From assembly GCA_905221605.1 (NCBI GenBank), contig CAJNDS010002325.1:62001-126000 (forward strand): a stretch of 64,000 nt of DNA. The letters are read 5' to 3'. Of this stretch, positions 12,960 through 23,364 are shown one piece after another. Position 1 is the stretch's first letter; every line of letters starts with the position of its first letter. Source of the stretch: Symbiodinium natans (taxonomy: Eukaryota; Sar; Dinophyceae; Suessiales; Symbiodiniaceae). Position numbers and translations under genes: made by a program. Below the pieces are notes generated by a model that ran no database searches, was not told the origin of the DNA, and saw only the letters and a list, made by a program, of their open reading frames with translations.

Positions 12960-13276
12960 AGTTGCAAACAATGCTCGCATCATGGGTCTCGAAGAGACGC
13001 GTAGGCTTTGAAGCAGGCTTGCGCGATTTAAAAAAGCGGGGGTCTGGTAAAGGCGGGGTGCAGCCCTCCCCCCCCCCCGCCCCCACACACGCAAACACAA
13101 TGCTCGCATCATTATTGTCGAACAGACGCTTATTTTTGAAGCAAGCTTACGTGACTTAAAAAGCGGGGGGGTTGGGGGGGGCGCAGCCCCCCCCATTTGC
13201 AAACACAATCCTCGCACCATGGCTTTCGATACACGTGTATGCGTTGAAGCAAGCTTGTGCGACTTAAAAAAAGAAG
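12960..13276 (+). repeat. GC-hairpin tandem repeat, locus 1 (3 units)
   Basis: Units begin near 12961, 13089 and 13196 with GCAAACACAATGCTCGCATC or a variant. They continue through GAAGCAAGCTTG and TTAAAAAGCGGGGG and end in a GGGGGGCGCAGCCCCCC self-pairing block. The same family occurs near 17040-17400 and 47131-47690. Confidence 0.9.
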
Positions 13277-13370
13277 CCAAGAAGCATAAAGCTAAAAGCC
13301 GAGGAGAGCCAGGAAGCCAAGAAGCCAAGAAGCCAAGAAGCCAAGAAGCCAAGAAGCCGTGAAGCCAAGA
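13276..13370 (+). repeat. 9-bp GCCAAGAAG tandem repeat
   Basis: About eight copies of GCCAAGAAG, degenerate at the left end. Confidence 0.85.
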
Positions 13371-13376
13371 GTCAGA

Positions 13377-13507
13377 ACTCGGGGTTTTAGCGCCTCGAAA
13401 TGCGTGTCGTGTGAGAGGGTCGTCAATCGTGCTCTGAAAACGTACCAAAACTCGAGTTTTGGCGTCTCGAGACGCGTTTCGTGTGAGAGGGTCGTCGATC
13501 GCGGCCT
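13377..13507 (-). repeat. Tandem 71-77 bp repeat, right arm (inverted)
   Basis: About two units of the left-arm repeat on the opposite strand: GCGTTTCGTGTGAGAGGG and CCAAAACTCGAGTTTTGG recur. The outer unit is more diverged (CTCGGGGTTTT). Confidence 0.88.
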
Positions 13508-13568
13508 TATTTTTTTTTTGATCCTTTTTTATTTTCTTTTTGATCCTTTTTTATTTTTTGATCCCTAT

Positions 13569-14066
13569 CCCATCTCCTTTACCTTCAGATTGCCGGGGTC
13601 TTCAATCTCCCTGACACTTCCCCTGGCCTACATGTAGCCTGCATGTCGGATGCTTTCGAAGAGATCAAACTGCCAATCCAAGTATAAACTCGTTGCATCA
13701 CCGTGTTGTCTCCAACTCTCAGTGCCTGCCATCCAGCACCCACTTCCTACCCGACGAAACAGCAATACTGCAAAATGCGAGGATGCTAGGGGCCACCAAA
13801 GTCATGTCTCCAGTCTCCATGCTTGTGTGCCGGTCCCTTCATTCGCCCGGCAGCACGTTGTACAAGCGCAAGCGCTCAGAGCCAACCCTAAGCCCTAAAC
13901 CCGAAACACGAAACCGTCCCCAAAAGATCACACAAGATCAACACGACATGTTTGGCTTCGTAGGCCTCACCCATATGGGTATCTCCCACAAGAGGGCTAC
14001 CCCTTGTAGACCCCAAAATAGAATAGAACCCCCGTAAAGGGACCCCCACACACAGTACCCCTGTTT
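13569..14066. other. Unique DNA with one hairpin-family copy
   Basis: No gene was recognised. 13975-14075 carries the TIR-family-A relative described separately. Confidence 0.4.
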
Positions 14067-14075
14067 TCGGAAACC
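13975..14075. mobile_element. TIR family A relative
   Basis: Contains CTACCCCTTGTAGACCCC, AATAGAATAGAACCCCC and AGTACCCCTGTTTTCGGAAA. The last block matches the end of the 49723-49818 element (GTACCCCTATTTTCGGAA). Degenerate compared with 21400-21519. Confidence 0.5.
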
Positions 14076-14600
14076 CTAAATACTAAACCCTAACCCTAAA
14101 CCCTAAACCCTAAACCCTAAACCCTAAACCCTAAACCGGTGGGGCATGGCGGGAACACGGCCAGGAATGGGCACCTGCGTCTTCTGCTGAATGTCATGGC
14201 GCAGCTCTTCGAGCTTGCCTGGGGAGCTGAAGCCAGGAATTGTTTCGGGTGCAGTTTAGGGTTTAGGGTTTAGGGTTTAGGGTTTAGGGTTTAGGGTTTT
14301 GGTACACACAGGTAGCAAGGCCGCTGGTACTAGATGCGCAGGCAAAGCATTGCTTGGAATATCTTGGAAGAATCTAAGCTGTATAGGAGAAACTTGTCTG
14401 CTTGACATCTTCACGTCTTTGATCTTGCTTGACATTCATGAGACCCGGTGCAAGTGGCATGAGACACCCCAAACCCAATGCCCTGAGGTAGCAACTCTCC
14501 AACGCTGCAATCGTCGCGCGAGTCTTCTTGATGGAGTCCTGAAAGTGAAGCCTACCACTAGACTGACCAAGATCCCTAAACCCTAAACCCTAAACCCTAT
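14067..14600. repeat. Three telomeric arrays
   Basis: CCCTAAA at 14067-14137 and 14573-14600; TTTAGGG at 14253-14300. Confidence 0.94.
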
Positions 14601-14726
14601 GTTTAAGTACAAGTATCCAAAGGAGGAGTCGGTGCGCGTCAAGTGACTGGCGAAGACCCGACAGTGCCCGGCAGTGCCCATCTAGCATCTGAGCCGGTGC
14701 CAATTCTGTTTTCAAGTCCATTTGAG

Positions 14727-14855
14727 TACTATAGGGGCCTCAAATATTAGCATAATTAGCATAATTGGTAAGGGTTTGGGGGTTGTTAACATTATCCTAT
14801 GGCTATGAAGGGACCATACGGGAATACTACTGGAAATTATTCCCCCCTTCCCCGA
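14727..14855 (+). mobile_element. Dispersed repeat family H, copy 2
   Basis: Has ACTATAGGGGCCTCAAATA, ATTAGCATAATTAG (duplicated ATTAGCATA), GGACCATACGGGAATACTA and TTATTCCCCCC. Order and orientation match copies 1 and 3; it is the most diverged. Confidence 0.55.
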
Positions 14856-16323
14856 TATTACCGGATCAGAGTTTGGCTACCACGCAGTCCTTGAGCTTAC
14901 GCTGGGCGTCGATGAGCGTAGCCTTCTCCACCTGACGGGCTGTGTCGGGCTGACCTCCGGATCCTGAAGGTGTCGTCTTTCGGGACTCTTTTGTTAAAAG
15001 GGAATCAAAGGCTTGTGTATACTACAATATAGTACAATACCTGTATAATATATAGTTACTATTGTATAGTAACTCTATAGCGCATCAGATGTAAGTTGGC
15101 CCCAACGCAAGTCGAAACGAGGTCTCCGTGGACCTCGGTAGCCACGTCGCGACTTGTAATTTTACGTATTGGAATCCGCATGCGCTTGTGTAAGACCAAG
15201 TCCGTAGTGGCATTAAAGATGCCTGCTGAGTATTGAAGCTGAGCCAAATCTGGGGGGGGGGGGGGGGGGTGAACTGAGCCTCAAGACATCCAGAAGTGCC
15301 GGGAACCTCCCCTGATGAAGTTCCACATCCCTAAACCGCCAACCATCGCCAAGCCATCTCAAGCCGAGCACACGAAACGCCCCAATGCCTTAAGCATCCG
15401 AAGGCCCGAGCTCGGAAGGAACTCAACCCTGGCCTCGAGGCAGACTTCCACCGTGTCGCGAACCTGATGCTGGATCTCGGTGCAGAGAGGTCTCTCGGAG
15501 CTTCAGCAGCTTTAGGGATCTAACAGCAAGCAGATGCTACGAATGCGCGGCCAGGGGCGGGGTCACCGGGCGGTGCATCAGGTTGGCACGGGGAATCTTG
15601 CACTTCCCAGCGAAGAAATCCCGTACCACATGTTTTGTTGGGCTTCAGACACGCGACACGACCATTCAGGAAGGCAAACGCCATCAGCCGACAGACGACA
15701 ACCTACCCCTGTCCCATGCCATGCCAAACCAGCATTTCCGCTCGTGTCCCAAACTGTAGCAAACGAACGACCGACACGCTCTGCAAAGGCCGCTGTCAAT
15801 GTCTAGTCGGTGGAGTCTTTGTACCCGCAGCACAGTAATCCATGTCCTGCACACGGCGAACAAGATGCAAGCACTAAGTGGCATGAGGCCGCCCGCCACA
15901 TTCTGCTTATGTGCCGCAAAGCCATTGTCAACCACGAAGGCCACCTCCCCGCTTAATGGCAATAACCTCCCTCCACCATCCAACACTGGCAGCAGGGGTC
16001 GCGCTGTCTCACCCAGCCATGTGCATGTCTAGCCTAGCGAAAGCCAGACTCACCCCACAAAATTACTGTTTATCTGGGTTTCGCGGCTTAGGTATCTAGG
16101 TATCCCCAAGGTCCCAGCATACATGACTCGCAGCATGTGGAGGCCGCCTAAAACGTTCCACAAACCAAACCCCAAAGTGGTGAAACCGAGTTATACTGCT
16201 ACGCTACTACATTATTGTATTCTTATACTGTTATATTCGGCCTGCTCGCGAAGAGGTCGTCGCTCACGCTGCTCCATCCGCCACATGCAGAGCGCTAGTG
16301 GAGCTTCCTGCAAGTGACGGGAT
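14856..16323. other. Unique DNA, nothing firmly recognised
   Basis: A 19-base poly-G run lies at about 15252-15270. The minus-strand open frame 15247-15059 (62 codons) has balanced composition but no motif. Overlapping frames at 15534-16032 also lack motifs. Confidence 0.4.
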
Positions 16324-16355
16324 GGGGTTTTGGGTTTAGGGTTCAGGGTTTAGGG
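16324..16355. repeat. Short telomeric array
   Basis: Four TTTAGGG-type units, two altered. Confidence 0.85.
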
Positions 16356-17039
16356 TGCGCGCATGTGCCTGGACGAACGCTGGACGACCTCTACGACGTG
16401 GTTGCTGGAACATGCTGCAAACTGTGAACATCCCAAGGCAGGCAGAAGGTTGTTGTAAAGGTGCGACGAACCTTCCTTTTTTAGATGAGGTGGAACCTTT
16501 ACAAAAGGTGAGGCGGAGCTTGTCTTGGAACATACAGCGTTTCTGGTGTTCGGCGCCCCTTTGCAACAGGCTGGACAACCAACAACTTGTGAAAGAGAGA
16601 CACAAGGATCGAGCAAACTTGAAAGGAGCAAAAGCAAACAATGATATAGGGATTCTAGGCAAATCATATTCGGCCTGGTCACATTGCGTCGATAAAGAAA
16701 TGAATGAGGGACCACAAGCAAAATTGCAGGTAACATCCGGCTCACAGGGCCAATTGGTGCACCTGCGGCTCCAGAAGCTTTGACATTGAGGCGGGGACGC
16801 ATTTGTGGTCTAAGCGACTGACATGTTGTTGGCCTAGAAATCTGAACATGTAGAACATTCATCGAATCACTGTTGCTTCGTCCGAACTTCTCTCAGCAGC
16901 CATTCATGGTCGCGAACAAGTTTTTTTCCCACAAAGGAGCTTGGTCGATGAAATCTTCTCCGAAAAGAAGCACACAACATAAATGAAATTCTATTTGTCA
17001 TGTCTGCTCTAAATTCCTAGCATGTTTTCGCTGATTGTT
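16356..17039. other. Unique DNA, open on both strands, nothing recognised
   Basis: Frames of 142 codons (+) and 170 codons (-) overlap each other over most of this stretch. Neither contains a recognisable domain. Confidence 0.35.
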
Positions 17040-17400
17040 TGATAGTGCTTGGGGCGCAGCTCCCCCCGCATTTGCAGAACATGATGGATTGAAGGAACGC
17101 CCACTGACGGCGCAAGCCAGCTTGCACTGCTTAAAGGGGGGGCGGGGGGTGGGGACAAAGCGCTTGCGTGATGGGTTTGGAAAAGGCTCTTTGATTCATT
17201 CGCTCCATCTGCTCTCGCTGACAGCGCGATATTCTTGGATAACTTTGCAGCCCTCAAGAGAGCTGGGAGGTTGGGGGCGCAGCAATTTTTTCAAGGAATG
17301 TCTACCGATGGCGCGAAAAGTTTTGAAGCAAGCTTGCGCTATTAAACAGAGCTTGGGGGAGGGGGGGCGCAGGCCCTCCATGTCGGAAGGTTCGCCGGGA
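17040..17400 (+). repeat. GC-hairpin tandem repeat, locus 2 (about 2 degenerate units)
   Basis: Shares GGGGCGCAGC, CATTTGCA, GAAGCAAGCTTGCGC and the G-rich end (GGGGGAGGGGGGGCGCAGG) with the 13 kb and 47 kb loci. Spacing and interior are diverged. Confidence 0.7.
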
Positions 17401-17591
17401 AGCCGCAGAACCCTGTGAATGCGCAACGGTGCCAGCACATTGGACACCCGAAGCAAATTGATGGTTGAGGCTGTGGCCCCAAGTGCACCACCACCCCATC
17501 GAGACCTACTGTCTGTGTCAATCTGATAAACGGCCCTCACAATGGCTGCAAGCAGCAAGGGCCCTGCTGCACGCAACCCCTTTTCATGATG

Positions 17592-18034
17592 TCCCTAAAC
17601 CCTAAACCCTAAACCCTAAACCCTAAACCCTAAACCCTAAACCCTAAACCCCCCAGGCCCCGCCCTCCTTGGCAGCAAGGGCTTCCTCCAGCTTCTGCAG
17701 CGTCGCCCTACGCGGCCGCTGAGTTGCAGAGATGTTCAGATGCCAATCAAGGTTTTGGAGCCCTGAACCCTAAACCCTAAACCCTAAACCCTCGGGGTCC
17801 AGGCTTGGGCCTTGGGACGTACGCTTTCGGGTTGTCAAAGTCTCAAGATTACCAAGATGCTAGGAGCGCAGGAATTCTTCCCTAAACCCTAAACCCTAAA
17901 CCCTAAACCCTAAACCCTAAACCCTAAACCCTCGAGGGGGGGGCGGCTTCAAGCTCGGTACGTCCTTCGACCGAAGGCGGGCCTTGGGCTTCTTCTACTA
18001 GCAGCGTAGGGTTTAGAGTTTAGGGTTTAGGGTT
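17592..18034. repeat. Four telomeric arrays
   Basis: CCCTAAA at 17592-17653, 17760-17793 and 17880-17932; TTTAGGG at 18008-18034. Spacers are 75-107 bp. Confidence 0.94.
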
Positions 18035-18558
18035 CCCTCTGCGGCGATATGGTAGCACGCTCAGAAGCCCGGACCCCTTCCCTGCAGAAAGGCCAAGAGA
18101 GCCCCAAACCTCATACAAGCTTTCGTTCTTGAGATCTTGAACTAACCCATGCACCAGGGACCCACGAAAAGCCTGGTCGCCCCCCCCAAACCCTCCAGTC
18201 GCGGCCTCGTGTGCTGCAGGGAATTCTCAACGGATTGCGCCTTGCAACGAAGCATGCTTCAGTGGGAAGCTCTCCTGTCCACAATATGGCAGACCCCACT
18301 CCAACTTAGGCCTACTGACTATGGGCGTGTCCCTTCAAGAGACTCTTCCCGGAGCCCTAAACCGATAGTGGCTCCAAGGATGGACATGGCCCTTGCTGTA
18401 GTGATCATGGAAAAAAGAAGTCCAAGTCCGAGTCCTGAAGCTTCCAGGGTTCGGTTGGGCTTGGGGCTGTCTGGGACTCGTAGATGCTTGCGCGGAGGAC
18501 TCAAAACTGCACAGCAGGCCACTTCGAAAGAAACCGGGGTGATGAGCAGGACTCTGTG
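18035..18558. other. Unique DNA, nothing recognised
   Basis: Open frames on both strands lack motifs. Confidence 0.4.
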
Positions 18559-18664
18559 CCCTAAACCCTAAACCCTAAACCCCAAACCCTAAACCCTAAA
18601 CATTTTCGGCTAAATCGATGCTAGGCCTGAGGACGAGGGGACGTTACGTGCCTCTTCCTGTGTG

Positions 18665-18780
18665 TTTCATGGGTACTCATAACCACAAATATCAGTCTAC
18701 TTGTAACCTACTTAGAGGACTTTGGGGGCTTCTAAGTGCACTCATAAAGTGGAGATATCAGTACCCTGAACCTGCAAGTT
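18665..18780. mobile_element. TIR family C, diverged copy
   Basis: Starts TTTCATGGGTACTCATAACC and ends with GATATCAGTACCCTGAA, an imperfect inverted match to its own start and to the ends of 24571-24749. Confidence 0.5.
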
Positions 18781-18909
18781 GAAGCCTTATAGGGTTTAGG
18801 GTTTAGGGTTTAGTTTAGGGTTTAAGGTTTAGGGTTTAAGGTTCCGGGTTGCAAGGGTTGAGCTTGCCAGGGACTCATCTGGCTGCTTTTTGAAGACTCA
18901 CTTAAGAGC

Positions 18910-19009
18910 GGCTTCCTCCTTTGGAGCTCAGTTGGGATCTCAGTAGGGATTATGGTACCCCCTGCCTTATCCCTGTTAAGGCACTGTTAGTATGAGAAGG
19001 AAACATCCC
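18910..19009 (-). mobile_element. TIR family G, diverged copy
   Basis: On the minus strand it begins GGGATGTTTCC and continues through a run corresponding to CTAATACNAACAGTNCCTTA and AGGGATTATNGTA, matching the element at 59070-59178 in order. It lies directly before the 19010 telomeric array. Confidence 0.6.
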
Positions 19010-19255
19010 AAACCCTAAACCCTAAACCCTAAACCCTAAACCCTAAACCCTAAATATCCCAAGAGCTCAGGTTCGAGTGCTGTTTCGAGTACTGAGAAGT
19101 GGGCTCGGTGCATGAGCTTGTCCAGGAGTCGCTGAGAAGTCTTGACCTGCTCTCAGCGTTAGAGGGCTCTGAGCCTCAAAGCCTGTAGACACCTGAACCC
19201 CGGGAAAAGGGTTTAGGGTTTAGGGTTTAGGGTTTAGGGTTTAGGGTTTAGGGTT

Positions 19256-20079
19256 CTCAAGTCTGACACCTTCAGGGAAAAACTGACACGAGTCCACTCA
19301 AGGTGGGATCTTCAAGAATTTTGAGAGAGCGAGAATGTAGTGTACCCTTCGCCGGCTCGGCCCTTCGGTCTGGCGTGGGTACTTCAGCTACTTCAGTGTC
19401 TTGCGCTCTCGAAGCCCGGCTACACCCTCAGGCATAACGGCCGAGTCCTCCAACTCCAAATCACCCAAGCCCCCAAGCCCAAGCCATAAAGGTATGCGGT
19501 ATGCGACATAAACCTTGCATGTTAACTCGGAGTTCTAGGGGAAGGAAGCAGAAATGCTAGAAATTCTCAGACACTCGCCAAGTCGAGACAGGATAACTTC
19601 GAGAGCATTTAAAGTTTGCTCTTCAGGAATAGTCGCAACCCCGACCAGCGACTGTCAAGACGTAACCCTGGCCCGGGAATCAAGTCTTGTAGGCCCGACG
19701 ACGCTATGGTGGCGTGGTTCCCCCTCGCCTCTACTTCATGCAAGTCACCGTAAGGCTATTTTCAGGAGCTGAATACCTGGAACAGGCCTTCTGATCCAAC
19801 GACGTGTGGAGCTCCCCATACCTCGCAGTTCTCGGGCCAGGGGCATGGCCCAGATTGGAGGTGGGCCCTGCTACTCTACCCCCTCAAAAGGCAATGAAAG
19901 TTCAAAGCACGCTGGTCCAACAGATTCCTAGAAGAATTTCAAGTCTACCGGGCCCTGTGGAAAGGCTGCTGCTTGTGAAGTGTAGTTTGGATCCTTTCGT
20001 GCGTCCACCGGACCCTGAGGGCTCCAAAAGTCGACGTTTGCGGCACACATCACATACGAAGGCTTTGGGTGCACTTGGA
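19256..20079. other. Unique DNA, nothing recognised
   Basis: No motif-bearing open frame and no repeat seen. Confidence 0.45.
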
Positions 20080-20429
20080 TTAGGGTTTAGGGTTTAGGGT
20101 TTAGGGTTTAGGGTTTAGGGTTTAGGGTTTAGGGTTTAGGGTTTAGAGTTTTATGGTCCATTGTGGTCTTTGCACTGTTTAGATGGCTTGGGGTCTTCGT
20201 TTGCGTAGTCCAACTGCGAAAGGAAGGACGAAGCCCTGCTGCTTGTATACTTGGGATGTGAGGTGCGGAATGCCCGCGTGTTCCAAGCCAGTCCTGCCTC
20301 CCTAAACCCTGAACCCTAAACCCTAAAACCCTAAACAGTAAACCATGAATCATAAACCCTAAACCCGAAACCCCAAACCCTAAACCCTAAACCCTAAACC
20401 CTGAACCCTGAACCCTAAACCCTAAACCT
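20080..20429. repeat. Two telomeric arrays facing apart
   Basis: TTTAGGG at 20080-20150 (about 10 units); degenerate CCCTAAA with CCCTGAA and CCCGAAA variants at 20300-20429. Confidence 0.93.
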
Positions 20430-20564
20430 TACCAACCGTCTGCACGCCAAGCGCTTGAGAGGAAGAAAGTTTGCAGGGTCTGAGGTGCCAGGTTTAGGGT
20501 TTTGGGGATGATTTGGAGGCCCGGGAAGTACAGCGGCTTCAAAGCAAATCTGGGTCTGTGAAGA

Positions 20565-20650
20565 CTGGGGTAGGTTTGGGGGCCCTTTTAAGGATTATAA
20601 AGGGCTTAAGAGTAATAAAAATTGGAAAGTTGTGCTCAAACCTACCCCTG
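20565..20650. mobile_element. 86-bp TIR element
   Basis: The ends CTGGGGTAGGTTTGGG and CTCAAACCTACCCCTG are inverted copies. The interior has CCCTTTTAAGGATTATAAAGGG. Non-coding. Confidence 0.65.
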
Positions 20651-21399
20651 AAGAAAGGGCCGGCGCACATGCCCATGTTGTCCGACATCGCCTGGCTGCG
20701 AGCGCGCATGACTCGGCCCATTCAAGCCCTTGGGCCCTAGGTCTACAATGCCCCGTGTGGGTGGCTGACTGGATGGTGCACATGTTCACAGAAATGCTGA
20801 ACTTGAGCCCGAACCTAACACGGTGCAGCAGATTTCGGTGGCTTGAGCTCTTCAAGGCCCTCTGGATTGGCCTGTGTGCCGGGCTGACACAGGGCAAAAG
20901 AAACAAGCTCAAGTGAAACCCTGAAATCCGAAGAGCCTGAGCAACTTTCGAGGAGGCGCCTCGCTGTGGGCTTTGGCCGAACGTTCCTGCTGGTCGTGCG
21001 CCTGCAAGCGGGCAACAGCGGCTGTTCCCCCAGTCTAGTCGTGGGCATTATCTTCTAGTATTTGCAGCATGGGCGTCAACCACAGCCTCGGCTCATCCCC
21101 CAAACCCTCTGCTCGTCAAACGCTTAGAGTTTGGGGCTGTTGGGAGTGTCGGAAGCCCACTCTGCTGTGTTAATCTTCGGTCGCCGTGAGAAATCAGGCT
21201 GGAACCTGGGAATCACTGCTTGCTGCTATAGAAGTGGCTGCCTATGCTTAAACGGCAGACTTTGCATTGGCTCACAATCTCAGTGGACCTGCCATGTTGT
21301 CGTTCTCGGGCTATCTGTTGTTATCCCACTCTGAGCCGCATGTCCTTACGTCTCCCGTAAGGCCGGAAAGGGCTCTGTGGATCTTCATTCCATCGTTTT
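20651..21399. other. Unique DNA; one weak coding-like frame
   Basis: The plus-strand frame ending at 20916 contains WVADWMVHMFTEMLNL and LFKALWIGLCAGLTQG, composition compatible with a membrane protein fragment. No family was recognised and it may be chance. Confidence 0.25.
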
Positions 21400-21519
21400 A
21401 TGGGGGTTTACGACAATAGGGGTACCCCTAAAATAGACCCCCAAATAGTAGGAGTCCACCACTTCCCTTAAAATAAGAACCCTGCCAATAAGGTACCCCT
21501 AATTTCGTAAACCCCCATA
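21400..21519. mobile_element. TIR family A, best-preserved copy (120 bp)
   Basis: The left end TATGGGGGTTTACGA and the right end TCGTAAACCCCCATA are perfect inverted repeats. Pairing continues imperfectly through CAATAGGGGTACC on one side and GGTACCCCTAATT on the other, about 29 bp in all. The interior has AATAGACCCCCAAATAGTAGGA. No coding capacity. Confidence 0.8.
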
Positions 21520-22743
21520 CGTACCAAACGCAGTCCCAGGCCCTGAAGCTCCTTTGCACAAACCTGCAAAGGGAGAGCTCCGACGTTGCAGTTTATGATC
21601 ATATAGTCTATCATCATATCATGATCTAGTAATCTCATAATATGAAAATAACACTGGTCATCATCATAATATAAAAGATAATAATACTACAACCTTATAG
21701 TTGTTACGCGACTGCTGGCAAGCCGAGCAGGCGCCCGCGCCTTTCGATGCGTACCTTGCCTGGCAGAAAGTGGAGCGAATTCACAACTTCCATAAGCACA
21801 CTCCCACCGTCTGCTTCCCTGAGCCCAGTAGGGTTTAGGGGGGTTAAGGGTTTTTTGGCTTTGTAGTAGTTATAACGAGTCTGTAGGTGATGGAGCCTTT
21901 AAAGGGTTGAGGACCTACAGTAGAGCTTAAGTCTGGATACCTATGGATGCTGGGTAGACAGTTCCCCTTTGCGCAAACGGTCTCCGTGCCCCCGCCTCAG
22001 ATCAAGCTCTGAGGCCCTTCCCGCAGGGAACGGAAGCAAAAGCGTGCCGGCCGGGCGCTTGATACATGTTGTACTGGGCATGTTGCACCCACTCCTTCAG
22101 CATCGAGACGCGATGGTTCCAAGCTCACAGTTGTAGATCCTATGTGACATTCGTTTCTATAAGACATTAGGGGATAAACGAACTAAGCCTAGCGGATCTG
22201 GGAACAGAGAGTCTTGCAGAATGCGACGCAGCAGCAGGCGTAGTCTGGTGCAGGACTGTGGGCCGCATGTGGGCATGCAGTCCCCGGCAAAGAAGTAGCT
22301 GTGTGCACTAGACAGCTTCAGACAGCTTCTGAGATTCGTGAAGAGGCTTCCAGGTCCACTTTAGGGGGCCACACATGTTCAGGGTCATGTGGTGATCAAG
22401 AGCATGTTCCTCCAGTTTGTTTCGTGCGACCGCCCGTGTGTTGCCGGCTCTTCCGAAACACGGGTCCGAAGCTAGCAAAGTCCCAAGCCGCACCTCACAA
22501 ATTAGACGAAGAAACCCGAAAAACCGCTCAACTGCATTCATTCCCAAGCCCTGATTCCACACATCGTCCTGCGTGGTGTGCATGCTCATCCTGCCCCAAG
22601 GAGGTGGCAGGAAACCGCCCCGAAGCATTGCTTCTTCAACGGCACTCAGGGGTTCGACGAACAAGTTCGAGGGGGCTCCTAGCCTAAGCGATACCCAACA
22701 ATAACCAACTTGTCCCCACACCGAGCAGCTGAACAGATGCTTT
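21520..22743. other. Unique DNA, nothing firmly recognised
   Basis: An AT-rich stretch lies near 21595-21705. The minus-strand frame 22721-22308 (137 codons) is open but has no recognisable domain and is partly open on the other strand. Confidence 0.35.
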
Positions 22744-22840
22744 CCTAGTTCATGGTTGGGAGAATATTAAAATTTACATAATTTTCCTTATTGGGCTTAA
22801 GTACCCTTAAAAATGTAAAATGGTACCCAACTATGACAAA
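22744..22840 (+). mobile_element. TIR family B, copy 1
   Basis: Starts CCTAGTTCATGGTTGGG and ends TGGTACCCAACTATGACAA; the ends are imperfect inverted repeats. A second, highly similar copy is at 53646-53744. Both contain GTACCCTTAAAAATGTAAAA before the right end. Confidence 0.82.
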
Positions 22841-22939
22841 GTTTCTGGGCATGGGGCGTCAGGTTGAGGGATGCAGGGTTCTGTTGCCCCAACAAACCTC
22901 AGCCCGAGGCTCGCGGTTGGCAATTGCAAGCACTTAAAC

Positions 22940-23165
22940 CCCCCGCCTCCGCCCCCCCCCCCGCGGCGGCCTTGCAGCCTCCGTAAAGCTCCTGCCGAAC
23001 CCTCAAACTTCCGAAACCCCCCCCCCCCCCCCCCCCCGCCTAGACGCCCGAAACCCCCCTAAACCCCTATAGATCCCCGAAACCCCCCTAAACGCCTAGA
23101 CCCCGAAACCCCCCCCCCCCCAACCCCACACCCCCTCAATTCCCCATATTCCTCCCCCCCCCTGT
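22940..23165. repeat. Poly-C-rich tracts
   Basis: Several runs of 8-20 C (near 22955, 23018, 23108 and 23153), with CCCCCTAAACGCC-like units between them that resemble expanded telomere units. Confidence 0.85.
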
Positions 23166-23293
23166 GTTGAGCCTTGCCACACGTCTTGTGCTCCGATCAG
23201 CGGAGCCGTGTCCGCCGGCGCGGAGGATCTGGCGAAGTTTTGAGCCGGTCGTCGCTACGGAGTCGCTTCTGCCTTGGAGTTGCGAGAAGGGTT

Positions 23294-23364
23294 AAAACCT
23301 AAACCCTAAACCCTAAACCCTAAACCCTAAACCCTAAACCCTAAACCCTAAAGTTTAGGGTTTA
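23294..23364. repeat. Telomeric array with an orientation switch
   Basis: Eight CCCTAAA units are followed directly by two TTTAGGG units, the switch falling near 23352. This is the reverse of the head-to-head order expected from a fusion of two chromosome ends. Confidence 0.9.

Larger units (their letters stand above)
10797..13568. repeat. Composite repeat block with inverted arms
   Basis: The left arm (10797-11165) has A-rich tracts spaced by GGATCA, then a tandem 71-77 bp repeat. The right arm (13377-13568) is the reverse complement: the same tandem repeat, then TGATCC-spaced T-rich tracts. Between them, in order, lie an AT-rich tract, NNT trinucleotide repeats, a GC-hairpin repeat and a 9-bp AAGAAGCCA-type repeat. 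No protein-coding gene is seen inside. The arrangement resembles a large non-autonomous element or a structural chromosome region; neither can be shown from sequence alone. Confidence 0.75.
18559..19255. repeat. Four telomeric arrays
   Basis: CCCTAAA at 18559-18601 and 19010-19054; TTTAGGG at 18791-18846 (with TTTAAGG variants) and 19209-19255. Confidence 0.93.

Noticed and set aside
11707-13448. Very long stop-free frames (up to 303 codons) on both strands
   Set aside because: They are translations of the NNT trinucleotide repeat and give runs of Ser/Asn, Val/Ile, Thr, Leu or Tyr; no domain is present.
23294-23364. Telomere-telomere fusion scar
   Set aside because: A fusion would read TTTAGGG then CCCTAAA; here the order is reversed.
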